Positions 31,282 through 38,105 of a stretch of DNA of 38,105 bases are shown one piece after another (position 1 is the first letter of the stretch; each line of letters opens with the position of its first letter). The notes beneath the pieces were generated by a model that did no database searches, had not been told where the DNA came from, and was given only the letters and a program-made list of their open reading frames with translations. The position numbers and the translations under genes were made by a program. The stretch spans positions 1 to 38,105 of the forward strand of contig CAJUOY010000017.1 in NCBI GenBank assembly GCA_910588645.1, given 5' to 3'. The DNA comes from an uncultured Christensenellaceae bacterium. GTDB lineage: Bacteria > Bacillota > Clostridia > Christensenellales > Borkfalkiaceae.

Positions 31282-33207
31282 TTATAACAGAGCTCTTCCC
31301 TGAGCGGTGCCTATTACCGTGAAGACTTCGCGTTCTTCCGCGGTCTTGGCATCGATATAGATATAGAAATCCGCTTCGTCGTAAGTGCCGTAGAATTCAT
31401 AGCAAAGAACTTCTTCGCCGTCAACGGGTATTACGCACAGCCTGGAAGTTTCTACTTCGAAACCTTCGTGCAATTTTGCCTTAGCTTCGCTCTTGGAGAT
31501 AGACGCTTCGGGAGCGTCCCTTTCGATGTGGTTTAAAACGTAGCTCAGACCTTCCATACCGGTAACGATTCCGCGCTCTTCGCAAACCTTGACTTTGATA
31601 ATGTCGGAGTAGAAGACCACGTCGTCCTCTTCGTAAGCAAAGTTGAGGTTGCAGGTCGTGCCGTTTTCGCTTGTCCATACAGCCTTCATATCGTCGTAAC
31701 CGAGTTCTTCAAGGAAATCTTCCGCAATGTCGATACATCTCTCTACAGAGAAGTTATTGTCCTTGCAGGCCTTGTAGCTGTTAAATTCAACCACTTTGCC
31801 GCCGAGTTTGGAAATCTGCGCGCTCATTGCTCCGTCGTCGGTTGTAAGAGTCACGTTGTACACGGTCAGCTGTTCTGCGGCCGTCTCTCCCGTGCACTTA
31901 ACATCGGTAACCTTGTAGTCCTTGAAATATTCCTTTGCAAGCTCTTCCGCGCGGGAAGCGGTTATCTCGGTAAGTCCTTCAAGGTTTTTAGCCGTTACTT
32001 TATCGATATTTTCTGCAAAGGGGCCGTCGTGAATTTCCTTGGGAGTTTCGATAGCGTTATTCTGAATGGTATCGAAACCGGTGTAGAAGGAAGAATCCTT
32101 TTTGCCTTTCATAGCCGCGAGCATATCCTTTTCGTTGCAGTTGGCCGTGATTTCGTTTACGGCATTTTTAAATTGCAGATTGGTTCTGTACATATGCTCC
32201 AAGGATGCAACCTGACTGTCGGTAAGCTTCTGTCCGTTGGCAACCGCATAGAGCATAGACTGCGCGCTGTCGCCCATTTTGTTTACGAAAGAAGTCATAT
32301 TCTGAGTCATGCTCATATCAAGGGGAAGTCTTTCGAGAACGACTTCCGCCATTTCGCTTTGAACGGCGATATCGGAAAGCAGGCGTACCTGCTCGTTCTT
32401 GGAGTTGGAAACTCTTGCCTTTAACAGGTTGGTATCGAGGTTATCGAAAATTGCGTTGAGCTCGTACAGCGATTCAGTATGAATAGTCGCCATATCGGCC
32501 TGCATTCCGTTCATATTCATCCAACCGAAGGTCAGCATAGTGCCGAGAGCAAGAGTGGTAACGCCGAGGGAAATTACCGCGGCAAGCCAGCCGCCGAAGC
32601 CGGGCGCGTGTCTCTTTTCGTTTCTTTCCGCACGTCTTTCGGCGCGGACTTTGAGACGGTGCTCGCGCTTGGCGCGCTTGTCCGCAAGCGCCGCTTCACG
32701 CTTTGCAACGCGTGCTTCTACCTTGGCAGCGTGTTCCTCGCGTCTGCGTTCGATACGCGCTTCCTTGCTTTCGTGCTTTAAAAGATCGCGGCGTTCCTGT
32801 CTCTTTTCCCTGCGTTCTGCGCGGGCTTCCTTCAACGCTGCTATTCTGTCAAGACGCTTCTGCTTGGCGTCGAGTTTCTTTTCAAGGCGCTTTTGCTTTT
32901 TCTCCGCGCGGATCTTTGCCGCTTCAAGCTTTTTCTGTTCGCGCGCTTCGCGTCTCTTTATCTGTTTTTCGCTCAGCTTTTTAACTTTCTTGTTCTTTTT
33001 TACAGCCTTTTCCTTTTTTACCTTTTTAACGTCTTTTTTAGCATTTGCGGGCTTTTCCGACTTGGGCGCAGACGTTTTTGCCGTAGATTTTACGGTTGAT
33101 TTCTTGGGTGACGTCTTTTTAGCCGCGGGTTTCGACGCGGTTGCGGCAGACTTGCGCGTAAGGCTTTCGGCCTTTTCGGTGCCGCTTGAAATTTCTTTTT
33201 TATTCAT
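31282..33207 (-). CDS. ypeB: Germination protein YpeB with a long basic N-terminal extension
   Basis: In B. subtilis and B. anthracis, YpeB is an inner-spore-membrane partner that stabilises the cortex-lytic enzyme SleB. The family is recognised here from the single helix (about 207-228), the following helical domain, DGPFAENIDKVTAKN and three PepSY-type repeats in the C-terminal half, plus its place directly downstream of sleB (13 nt). The 641-residue length is far above the usual roughly 450. The extra part is residues 1-200. About 1-75 are Lys/Ala/Ser/Pro-rich like a histone H1 tail, and about 76-200 are an Arg/Glu/Lys/Ala-rich continuous helix. This part precedes the membrane helix and should face the spore core. 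AGGAGG supports the ATG at 33207. Confidence 0.9.
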   Translation of the reverse strand: MNKKEISSGTEKAESLTRKSAATASKPAAKKTSPKKSTVKSTAKTSAPKSEKPANAKKDVKKVKKEKAVKKNKKVKKLSEKQIKRREAREQKKLEAAKIRAEKKQKRLEKKLDAKQKRLDRIAALKEARAERREKRQERRDLLKHESKEARIERRREEHAAKVEARVAKREAALADKRAKREHRLKVRAERRAERNEKRHAPGFGGWLAAVISLGVTTLALGTMLTFGWMNMNGMQADMATIHTESLYELNAIFDNLDTNLLKARVSNSKNEQVRLLSDIAVQSEMAEVVLERLPLDMSMTQNMTSFVNKMGDSAQSMLYAVANGQKLTDSQVASLEHMYRTNLQFKNAVNEITANCNEKDMLAAMKGKKDSSFYTGFDTIQNNAIETPKEIHDGPFAENIDKVTAKNLEGLTEITASRAEELAKEYFKDYKVTDVKCTGETAAEQLTVYNVTLTTDDGAMSAQISKLGGKVVEFNSYKACKDNNFSVERCIDIAEDFLEELGYDDMKAVWTSENGTTCNLNFAYEEDDVVFYSDIIKVKVCEERGIVTGMEGLSYVLNHIERDAPEASISKSEAKAKLHEGFEVETSRLCVIPVDGEEVLCYEFYGTYDEADFYIYIDAKTAEEREVFTVIGTAQGRALL

Positions 33208-33220
33208 TTATATCTGCCTC

Positions 33221-33952
33221 CTAAATTGCAAAGATGTGTTTGCCTATCGTCGTAACCGTCTTGCGGCTGAAAATCCAGCTGCTTGTCGCAACAGCGGGGT
33301 TGTAATAATAAAGACATCCGTAAGTGGGATCCCAACCGTTCATTGCGTCCTGAGCGGCGTTCATCGCCGTCTGGTCGGGGGTAAGGTTTATCTGTCCGTC
33401 GGAAACCGCAGTAAACGCGTGTCTCTGATAAATTACGCCCGATACGGTGTTGGGGAACTGTGAAGACGCCACGCGGTTCAAAACGACCGCGCCAACGGCA
33501 ACCTGACCGGTATAGCTTTCACCGCGCGCTTCGGCATAGATACATTTAGCCAAAAGGTATAAGTCGGAATTGGTGTAACTTGAATTACCCGATTGTCCCT
33601 TGTTTCCGTCGAGAACTTTCACGCTGTCGTTCATACCGAGCGCGACGTAAGTCGCTCTGCCCGCAATGCCGTCGGGGGTGAGCCCGTTCTTGCGCTGGAA
33701 GTACTTGACCGCTTCTACCGTGGCGGGACCGTAAATGCCGTCCACCGAGCCGGAGTAGTATCCCCACATTTTAAGTCTTCTCTGTAATTCCTTGACCTCT
33801 CCGCCCGTCGCGCCCTGCTTTAATACCGCAGTCTGAACGTAGGGGGCGGCAAAGTCGTTATCGCTTGTACGTTCTAAATCGAATATGGCGCCCGTAGTAC
33901 ACACAGCGGCAAGCGCAAGTGATGCAACGCCTATTCTAAGTGCTTTTTTCAT
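33221..33952 (-). CDS. sleB: Spore cortex-lytic enzyme SleB-like
   Basis: A lytic transglycosylase that degrades spore cortex peptidoglycan during germination. The 243-residue protein has a signal peptide (about 1-22), a PG_binding_1 domain at about 44-104 (GEVKELQRRLKMWGYY...DGIAGRATYVALG) and a short Ser/Gly/Asn linker. The catalytic Hydrolase_2 domain follows from about 130, with the catalytic-glutamate motif IYAEARGE (E141). Close relatives include vegetative cell-wall hydrolases of the CwlJ/SleB group, but the sleB-ypeB pairing argues for the spore enzyme. AAGGAGG precedes the ATG. A SigG-like promoter lies about 70 nt upstream. Confidence 0.92.
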   Translation of the reverse strand: MKKALRIGVASLALAAVCTTGAIFDLERTSDNDFAAPYVQTAVLKQGATGGEVKELQRRLKMWGYYSGSVDGIYGPATVEAVKYFQRKNGLTPDGIAGRATYVALGMNDSVKVLDGNKGQSGNSSYTNSDLYLLAKCIYAEARGESYTGQVAVGAVVLNRVASSQFPNTVSGVIYQRHAFTAVSDGQINLTPDQTAMNAAQDAMNGWDPTYGCLYYYNPAVATSSWIFSRKTVTTIGKHIFAI

Positions 33953-34020
33953 TTTTCCTCCTTGCTACTCCGTGCGGAGAGCGTCAATAAATATGTGTTG
34001 CGGTTTCCCGCTCTTGCAAA

Positions 34021-34050
34021 TATTATGAATAAAGCAAAAAATATTATGCA
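34021..34050 (-). promoter_or_regulatory. SigG-like forespore promoter of sleB-ypeB
   Basis: On the minus strand TGCATA (34050-34045), a 17-nt spacer and CATAATA (34027-34021). These fit the forespore SigG consensus (-35 G-H-A-T-R, -10 C-A-T-N-H-T-A). The predicted leader is about 60 nt. Confidence 0.6.
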
Positions 34051-34080
34051 AATTTTGTTTTTGCTTTTTGTATTAAAAGA

Positions 34081-34109
34081 TTGAAAATTTTTCCCCGCCG
34101 TGATATACT
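34081..34109 (+). promoter_or_regulatory. Housekeeping promoter of the structured RNA
   Basis: TTGAAA (34081-34086), a 17-nt spacer and TATACT (34104-34109). The predicted start is near 34116, the first base of the long closing stem. Confidence 0.75.
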
Positions 34110-34115
34110 ATAAAA

Positions 34116-34257
34116 GCCAAACAATCAATTTAATATTTAGGTCTTAAAATAGGTGGTTTTTCATCTCTATTTTACTATATAGGCATATTCGTATCCTGTA
34201 TTCTTTTTAAATAGAGAGGTGTGGAAACCAATGACCTATTTGAATTGATTGTTTGGC
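34116..34257 (+). ncRNA. Structured rod-like small RNA, possibly 6S-like or novel
   Basis: The 5' GCCAAACAATCAATT (34116-34130) pairs perfectly with AATTGATTGTTTGGC (34243-34257). Further stems are TAGGTC/GACCTA (34138-34143 with 34233-34238), TGGTTT/AAACCA (34154-34159 with 34225-34230) and TCTCTATTT/AAATAGAGA (34164-34172 with 34209-34217). An apical hairpin has a TTCG loop. The whole is a rod with one asymmetric internal loop. An alternative 8-bp pairing AAATAGGT/ACCTATTT (34147-34154 with 34234-34241) competes with TAGGTC/GACCTA. There is no credible ORF. A promoter precedes and a terminator follows (34279-34309). 6S RNA is the nearest known class in shape, but I cannot confirm the class. 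Confidence 0.7.
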
Positions 34258-34278
34258 GACGTTAAGGGTGCGTTATGC

Positions 34279-34309
34279 GGGCGGCCTTTAACGCCGCCCT
34301 TATTTTTTT
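34279..34309 (+). terminator. Terminator after the structured RNA
   Basis: Stem GGGCGGC/GCCGCCC (34279-34285 with 34293-34299) with a 7-nt loop, followed by TTATTTTTTT. It ends 28 nt before the next ATG, so it isolates the RNA from the LRR gene unless it is read through. Confidence 0.85.
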
Positions 34310-34337
34310 ACCGCAAATATAATTCAGGAGAAATAAA

Positions 34338-37220
34338 ATGAACAAAAAACTTTCGGTTATAATCGTTTCGTTTATAACTGCGGTCGGCTGCGTCTTAGGG
34401 GTTACCGCATGTGATTCCGGCAGAAAAGACGTTATCGTCCCTGACGATCCTTCTACGGACACTCCTAGGGAGGCAACGGAGGGCCTCAATTACACGCTGT
34501 CTGCGGAGGGGGACTATTACATATGTTCGGGCATAGGCACGGCCACCGATCCCGACATTGTGATAGCTGCGGAATATAACGATCTTCCCGTCAAAGAGAT
34601 AGGAGAAAACGCTTTTAGTTGCTCAACTATTACAAGCGCGGTGATACCCGAAAACGTTACAATAATTTGGGAACGGGCCTTTTACGCCTGTTCCGGACTG
34701 GTTGAATTGACTCTCCCCGAAAGTCTTGAAGTTATTGTACAAGAAGCTTTTACGCAATGTTTGGGATTGGATAAGTTATTTATCCCGAGCGGAGTTACGT
34801 ACATAGGCCAGAGTGCGTTTGAATACTGCGGGATATCAAGCCTTAGTTTTGCCGGCGGAGTAAAATTTTTGGCCGGCCATGCGTTTGCTTCTTGTTTTAT
34901 GCTTAAAGAGGTAGTTTTACCGAAAGGTGTGGAGACAATTAGGGATACGTTTTACGACTGTAAAAATCTCGAAAAAGTATCCTTGCCAGATACAATAAAG
35001 GAATTTGATAACAAGGCGTTCGCCGGTACACCCTATTTTAATGGCCTTAAAAAGGAAAACGGAGTAGTGTACGCGGGTGAGTATCTTATTAAAGCGGATG
35101 ATACTCTTTCAGGAATCTATACGGTAAAGCCCGGCACAAAAGTCATAGCAGAAGAAGCTTTTGAATATTGCGACGTAAGCGAGGTAGTTATCCCCGAAGG
35201 AGTAAGGGACATAGGGAGATACGCCTTTTTGGGTTGCGGTTCCCTTGAAAAAGTAAATATTCCCGCAAGCCTGACGGATATTTCATACGGTACTTTCGTT
35301 AACTGTTCCGCCTTGAAAGAGATAGTAATTCCCGACGGAATACAATCGATCGATTCTCAAGCTTTTTCAAATTGCAAAAGTATTACGTCCATAAATATTC
35401 CCGATAGCGTAAAGTCAATAGGATATAAAGTTTTTAGTGAATGCAGTTCTTTGACGGACGTAAATTTACCCGATAAAAAAATGGAAATATTTCCGGCTGT
35501 TTTTGCCGATACGGGGTTCTATGAAAACGAGGAAAACTGGACGGACGACGCTCTCTACATAGGTAGACATTTAATAGGAGTTAAGCGTACGGCGGCCGGA
35601 GTTTTCGAGGTAAAGCCCGGCACGCTGGATATTGCAGGCTCGGCTTTCGCTGAAAATAAGGAACTTACAAAAATAACTATACCGGAAAGCGTAAAATATT
35701 TAGGTGACAGCGCGTTTTCAGGTTGTGATAAAGTATCAGAAATAGTTCTTCCAAGCGGGATAGAAAGTATAGGATCATATACTTTCCAATGTAAAAATCT
35801 GACCTCCATAAAAATACCTCAAGGAGTAAAAAAAATAGATTTTTATGCCTTTTACGGTTGTGCCAATCTCACCGAAATTACTATTCCTGACAGCGTTGAA
35901 ACTATCGGAGAAAGCGCTTTCGGTCGGTGCACGTCTTTAAAAAGCGTTACTCTTCCCAAAGGATTGAAAGTTATTTCAAGAGGCCTTTTTGAAGACTGCA
36001 TCGCACTCGAAAATATTAATATTCCGTCAAACGTAAATACCGTAAGCAAAGAAGCATTTATGAATTGCAACAAACTTAAACAAGTAAATTTTGCCGCGGA
36101 AAACGTTGCGTTGCTTGATGAGTGTTTTAACGGATGCGGCGAGCTTGAAAAAGTTTCGGGTTCTGAAAAGGTAGTATTTATAGGAAAAAATGTTTTTTAC
36201 GGCTGCAAAAAATTAAAAAGCTTTGAAATGAGCGATAAACTCACCGTTATAAGCTCCGAAGCTTTTGAATATTGCGAGTCTCTCACAAACGTGAAAATTC
36301 CTCAAAGCGTACAGGTCATCGGCGAGTATGCTTTTAGCAGTTGTAAGTCTTTAAGCGATATACGCTTGCCGGACGTCGCGCTTCAGATAGAAGATTTGGC
36401 TTTTTGGGATACGCCTGTTTACAGCGAATCGACGGAGGGAACCGAAGTATATATCGGAAAACATCTCATAAGAGCGGCGGTAAACGCGACGGGGAAGTAT
36501 ACGGTTAAAGAAGGTACATTGACGATAGCAAGAAGGGCGTTTTATAACTGTGAAAGCATAACCGAAGTAGTTTTGCCTGAAGGCCTTTTATTGATAGGAG
36601 CGGAAGCGTTCAGCGGAGGTTGCATAAGCCTTGAAAATATCAATATTCCGGACAGTGTAAAATCTATCGGCACAGGGGCGTTCAGAAAATGTAAAAAATT
36701 TTCCGATTTGAGTTTTTTACCCGAACAACTTAAAACTATTACGCCTGATATGTTTGCCAGTGTCACAGGATTGAAGGAGATAATAATTCCCGACGGGGTT
36801 TTGACTATAGGTGCATCCGCTTTTGAATATTGTGAAAATGCTGAAAAGATAGTTATTCCGGAAGGTGTGGTTTATATCGGCTATCGCGCCTTTTTTGGCT
36901 GCTATAAGATTACGGAAGTAACCATCCCCGACAGCGTTAAAGTTATAGACGTATGGGCCTTTAGATGCGAGAGCATTAATAGCGTAATTCTTCCAAAGGA
37001 TATAAAATTTGTTTCAAAAAGCGCGTTTTTTGGCGGTTTGTATGGTAAAAACGACTGCAAAGTGTACTATAAGGGGACTGCGGAAGATTGGAAAAACGTA
37101 TTAGTGGATCCGGACGACAACTCTCTGACCAACGCCGTAATTTATTACTATTCGGAAACAAAGCCCGCAAAGGACGGCAACTTTTGGCATTTTGTTAACG
37201 GTAAGCCCGTAAAGTGGTAA
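34338..37220 (+). CDS. BspA-type leucine-rich-repeat surface lipoprotein
   Basis: A 960-residue protein with a lipoprotein signal peptide (lipobox VTAC, acylated Cys at 25). It is composed almost entirely of LRR_5/Treponema pallidum-type repeats of about 23 residues (pattern 'I-x-I-P-x-x-V-x-x-I-G-x-x-A-F-x-x-C-x-x-L'). Such proteins are surface-exposed and often bind host or bacterial partners; the ligand here is unknown. Three spacer modules with Y-x-G-x-(Y/H)-L-I and G-x-(Y/F)-x-V-K-(P/E)-G-T interrupt the repeats near nt 35050, 35550 and 36440. The C-terminus (VYYKGTAEDWKNV...) is a short capping module. The repeats lean toward AT. AGGAG precedes the ATG. It is monocistronic. Confidence 0.93.
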   Translation: MNKKLSVIIVSFITAVGCVLGVTACDSGRKDVIVPDDPSTDTPREATEGLNYTLSAEGDYYICSGIGTATDPDIVIAAEYNDLPVKEIGENAFSCSTITSAVIPENVTIIWERAFYACSGLVELTLPESLEVIVQEAFTQCLGLDKLFIPSGVTYIGQSAFEYCGISSLSFAGGVKFLAGHAFASCFMLKEVVLPKGVETIRDTFYDCKNLEKVSLPDTIKEFDNKAFAGTPYFNGLKKENGVVYAGEYLIKADDTLSGIYTVKPGTKVIAEEAFEYCDVSEVVIPEGVRDIGRYAFLGCGSLEKVNIPASLTDISYGTFVNCSALKEIVIPDGIQSIDSQAFSNCKSITSINIPDSVKSIGYKVFSECSSLTDVNLPDKKMEIFPAVFADTGFYENEENWTDDALYIGRHLIGVKRTAAGVFEVKPGTLDIAGSAFAENKELTKITIPESVKYLGDSAFSGCDKVSEIVLPSGIESIGSYTFQCKNLTSIKIPQGVKKIDFYAFYGCANLTEITIPDSVETIGESAFGRCTSLKSVTLPKGLKVISRGLFEDCIALENINIPSNVNTVSKEAFMNCNKLKQVNFAAENVALLDECFNGCGELEKVSGSEKVVFIGKNVFYGCKKLKSFEMSDKLTVISSEAFEYCESLTNVKIPQSVQVIGEYAFSSCKSLSDIRLPDVALQIEDLAFWDTPVYSESTEGTEVYIGKHLIRAAVNATGKYTVKEGTLTIARRAFYNCESITEVVLPEGLLLIGAEAFSGGCISLENINIPDSVKSIGTGAFRKCKKFSDLSFLPEQLKTITPDMFASVTGLKEIIIPDGVLTIGASAFEYCENAEKIVIPEGVVYIGYRAFFGCYKITEVTIPDSVKVIDVWAFRCESINSVILPKDIKFVSKSAFFGGLYGKNDCKVYYKGTAEDWKNVLVDPDDNSLTNAVIYYYSETKPAKDGNFWHFVNGKPVKW

Positions 37221-37240
37221 AGTAATATTCGTAAATTAAA

Positions 37241-37270
37241 ACAGCCGCGGGAAAAATTGCCCGCGGCTGT
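37241..37270. terminator. Bidirectional terminator between the LRR gene and spoIIR
   Basis: An 11-bp stem ACAGCCGCGGG/CCCGCGGCTGT with A-rich flank on the left, giving a T-rich tail for the leftward spoIIR transcript. The stem is nearly identical to the pckG terminator. Confidence 0.8.
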
Positions 37271-37282
37271 TACTTTATCAAA

Positions 37283-37816
37283 TTATTTATTGAACCACTT
37301 ATTGATTATGTCGTATATCGCAGAACGGTATTCCACGTCCGCAGAGGAGGAGGTAAAGCACAGCGGAGGGTATATCACGCACCACCAGTTGTCGCCCTTG
37401 CCCGTTCCAAGCTCTATAATAAGCGCGTCGTATACGCCCGTTTCAAGCGTGAGATCGCCGTAAACCCTTGTAGGGAATTCTTCCGCGCGAACGGACGCCT
37501 TGGAAACGTAATTGAAGCCTTCCGATTTTAAAACTCTGTCGCAAACTTCTTCCAGTTCGGGAAGTATGCCGCTGATAACTTTCATTGCCGTGGGTTTGTC
37601 AACGCACTCCGCAACGTAGGGAGTTATGTACTTAACTACTTCGTCCTTGACTTTATACTTTACGCTCTGATCTATCTGCGTATTGGAATTTGCACGGACG
37701 TGAATTCTCAAATAGTCGCTGTTTGCTGCGGCGGAAGTATCGGAAATTCTCAAAGCGAATATTCCGGAAGCTATAAGGATGAGCGCGATAAGCGCGGCGG
37801 TCAAGAATTTTTTCAT
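37283..37816 (-). CDS. spoIIR: Stage II sporulation protein R
   Basis: In B. subtilis, SpoIIR is the forespore-made secreted signal that triggers SpoIIGA to cleave pro-SigE in the mother cell. The protein has an N-terminal hydrophobic segment (FLTAALIALILIASGIFAL). It continues with the family core LRIHVRANSNTQIDQSVKYKVKDEV and the C-terminal GKGDNWWCVIYPPLCF. I chose the ATG at 37816 (177 residues) because GAGGTG lies 6 nt upstream. A GTG at 37825 would use part of that site. A SigF-like promoter lies just upstream. Confidence 0.94.
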   Translation of the reverse strand: MKKFLTAALIALILIASGIFALRISDTSAAANSDYLRIHVRANSNTQIDQSVKYKVKDEVVKYITPYVAECVDKPTAMKVISGILPELEEVCDRVLKSEGFNYVSKASVRAEEFPTRVYGDLTLETGVYDALIIELGTGKGDNWWCVIYPPLCFTSSSADVEYRSAIYDIINKWFNK

Positions 37817-37841
37817 TGTTTTCACCTCGTCTTTACACGTT

Positions 37842-37871
37842 GTTTATCGCCTGAGGTGAAAAAATTTATAC
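37842..37871 (-). promoter_or_regulatory. SigF-like promoter of spoIIR
   Basis: On the minus strand GTATA (37871-37867), a 15-nt spacer and GGCGATAAAC (37851-37842). The SigF consensus is GYATA, 15-16 nt, GGNNANAHTR, so the last two -10 positions deviate. Its position 26 nt before the ATG fits. Confidence 0.5.
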
Positions 37872-38012
37872 GCTCATTTTTACAAAAAAATAAAAATTTT
37901 TATTTAGCACAAAATATGTATAGGCGGAATACAATATATTGTGTATAAGCCCGCACAAGATAATTAAAGGTAAAATTTTTAATAAAAAAAGAAAAAAATC
38001 CTTTAAAAACGC

Positions 38013-38041
38013 TTGATTTTTATAATGATATTTGTTATATT
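38013..38041 (+). promoter_or_regulatory. Promoter of tRNA-Val
   Basis: TTGATT (38013-38018), a 17-nt spacer and TATATT (38036-38041). The predicted start lies about 6 nt before the mature tRNA 5' end. Confidence 0.65.
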
Positions 38042-38053
38042 AATTAAGCGTTT

Positions 38054-38105
38054 GGGAGCTTAGCTCAGTTGGGAGAGCAACTGCCCTACAAGCAGTGGGT
38101 CACAG
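38054..38105 (+). tRNA. tRNA-Val(UAC), cut by the window end
   Basis: GGGAGCT TA GCTC AGTTGGGA GAGC begins a canonical tRNA. The anticodon arm ACTGC-CCTACAA-GCAGT has anticodon UAC (38087-38089), Val. The T arm and 3' acceptor strand lie beyond the window. Confidence 0.95.

Noticed and set aside
32540..33463. A 307-codon plus-strand ORF opposite the YpeB extension
   Set aside because: It is the mirror image of the Lys/Arg/Ala-rich codons of YpeB, has Ser/Phe/Arg low complexity and no ribosome binding site.
34116..34257. A firm assignment of the RNA as 6S, SRP RNA or a riboswitch
   Set aside because: There is no SRP tetraloop motif and no recognisable aptamer core. The rod shape alone is not enough for a 6S call, and the following terminator argues against a simple riboswitch for the LRR gene.
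34338..37220. Repetitive DNA that could suggest a CRISPR array or tandem repeat
   Set aside because: The periodicity is about 69 nt and in frame, with protein-level LRR_5 conservation and divergent DNA. There are no identical direct repeats with unique spacers.

Overview
The window looks like the origin-proximal chromosome of an endospore-forming, probably gut-associated member of the Clostridia. Supporting genes are sporulation and germination genes (spoIIR, sleB-ypeB, yyaC), the Firmicutes origin neighbourhood (rpmH, rnpA, yidD, yidC, jag/khpB, rsmG, parA, parB, dnaN) and the yaaO-tmk-holB-ricT-trmN6-rsmI block known from Bacillus subtilis. I cannot name a genus. No phage, transposon or CRISPR array is visible, so this is core chromosome with some unusual details.

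Layout. 1-100: a decayed tRNA-Arg-like sequence. 133-1472: a DUF4250 gene and mnmA, divergent. 1501-14919: a long leftward block reading greA, lysS, Orn/Lys/Arg decarboxylase, tmk, holB, ricT, a small ferredoxin with its own promoter, trmN6, M42 peptidase, rsmI, a two-gene ABC exporter and an alpha/beta hydrolase. 15056-18281: an aminotransferase with its Lrp/AsnC regulator, two small rightward genes and a two-domain hypothetical. 18481-20292: GTP-type PEP carboxykinase. 20403-24527: dnaN, rpmH, rnpA, yidD, yidC and khpB, all leftward. 24936-31214: rsmG, a YpsA-like gene, yyaC (leftward), ftsH, parA and parB. 31282-33952: sleB-ypeB. 34116-34257: a rod-shaped structured RNA. 34338-37220: a BspA-type leucine-rich-repeat lipoprotein. 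37283-37816: spoIIR. From 38054: the 5' part of a tRNA-Val(UAC).

Replication and segregation. Gene direction switches from leftward to rightward between dnaN and ftsH. Two AT-rich gaps (24528-24935 and 26666-27274) carry DnaA-box-like 9-mers, and three parS-like sites lie near ftsH-parAB. This is where I would place the origin. dnaA, however, is not beside dnaN, and dnaN instead lies upstream of rpmH on the same strand.

Most interesting points. (1) An apparently independent ncRNA at 34116-34257 with promoter, 15-bp closing stem, competing pairings and terminator. (2) A YpeB with a roughly 200-residue, histone-tail-like basic extension on its N-terminal side. (3) Three genes whose -10 box lies exactly 6 nt before ATG with no ribosome binding site, suggesting leaderless mRNAs. 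(4) The rearranged origin region without dnaA. (5) A hairpin in the greA leader. (6) SigG-like and SigF-like promoters exactly where sporulation logic expects them, at sleB and spoIIR. All of these are read by eye; no searches or folding programs were run.
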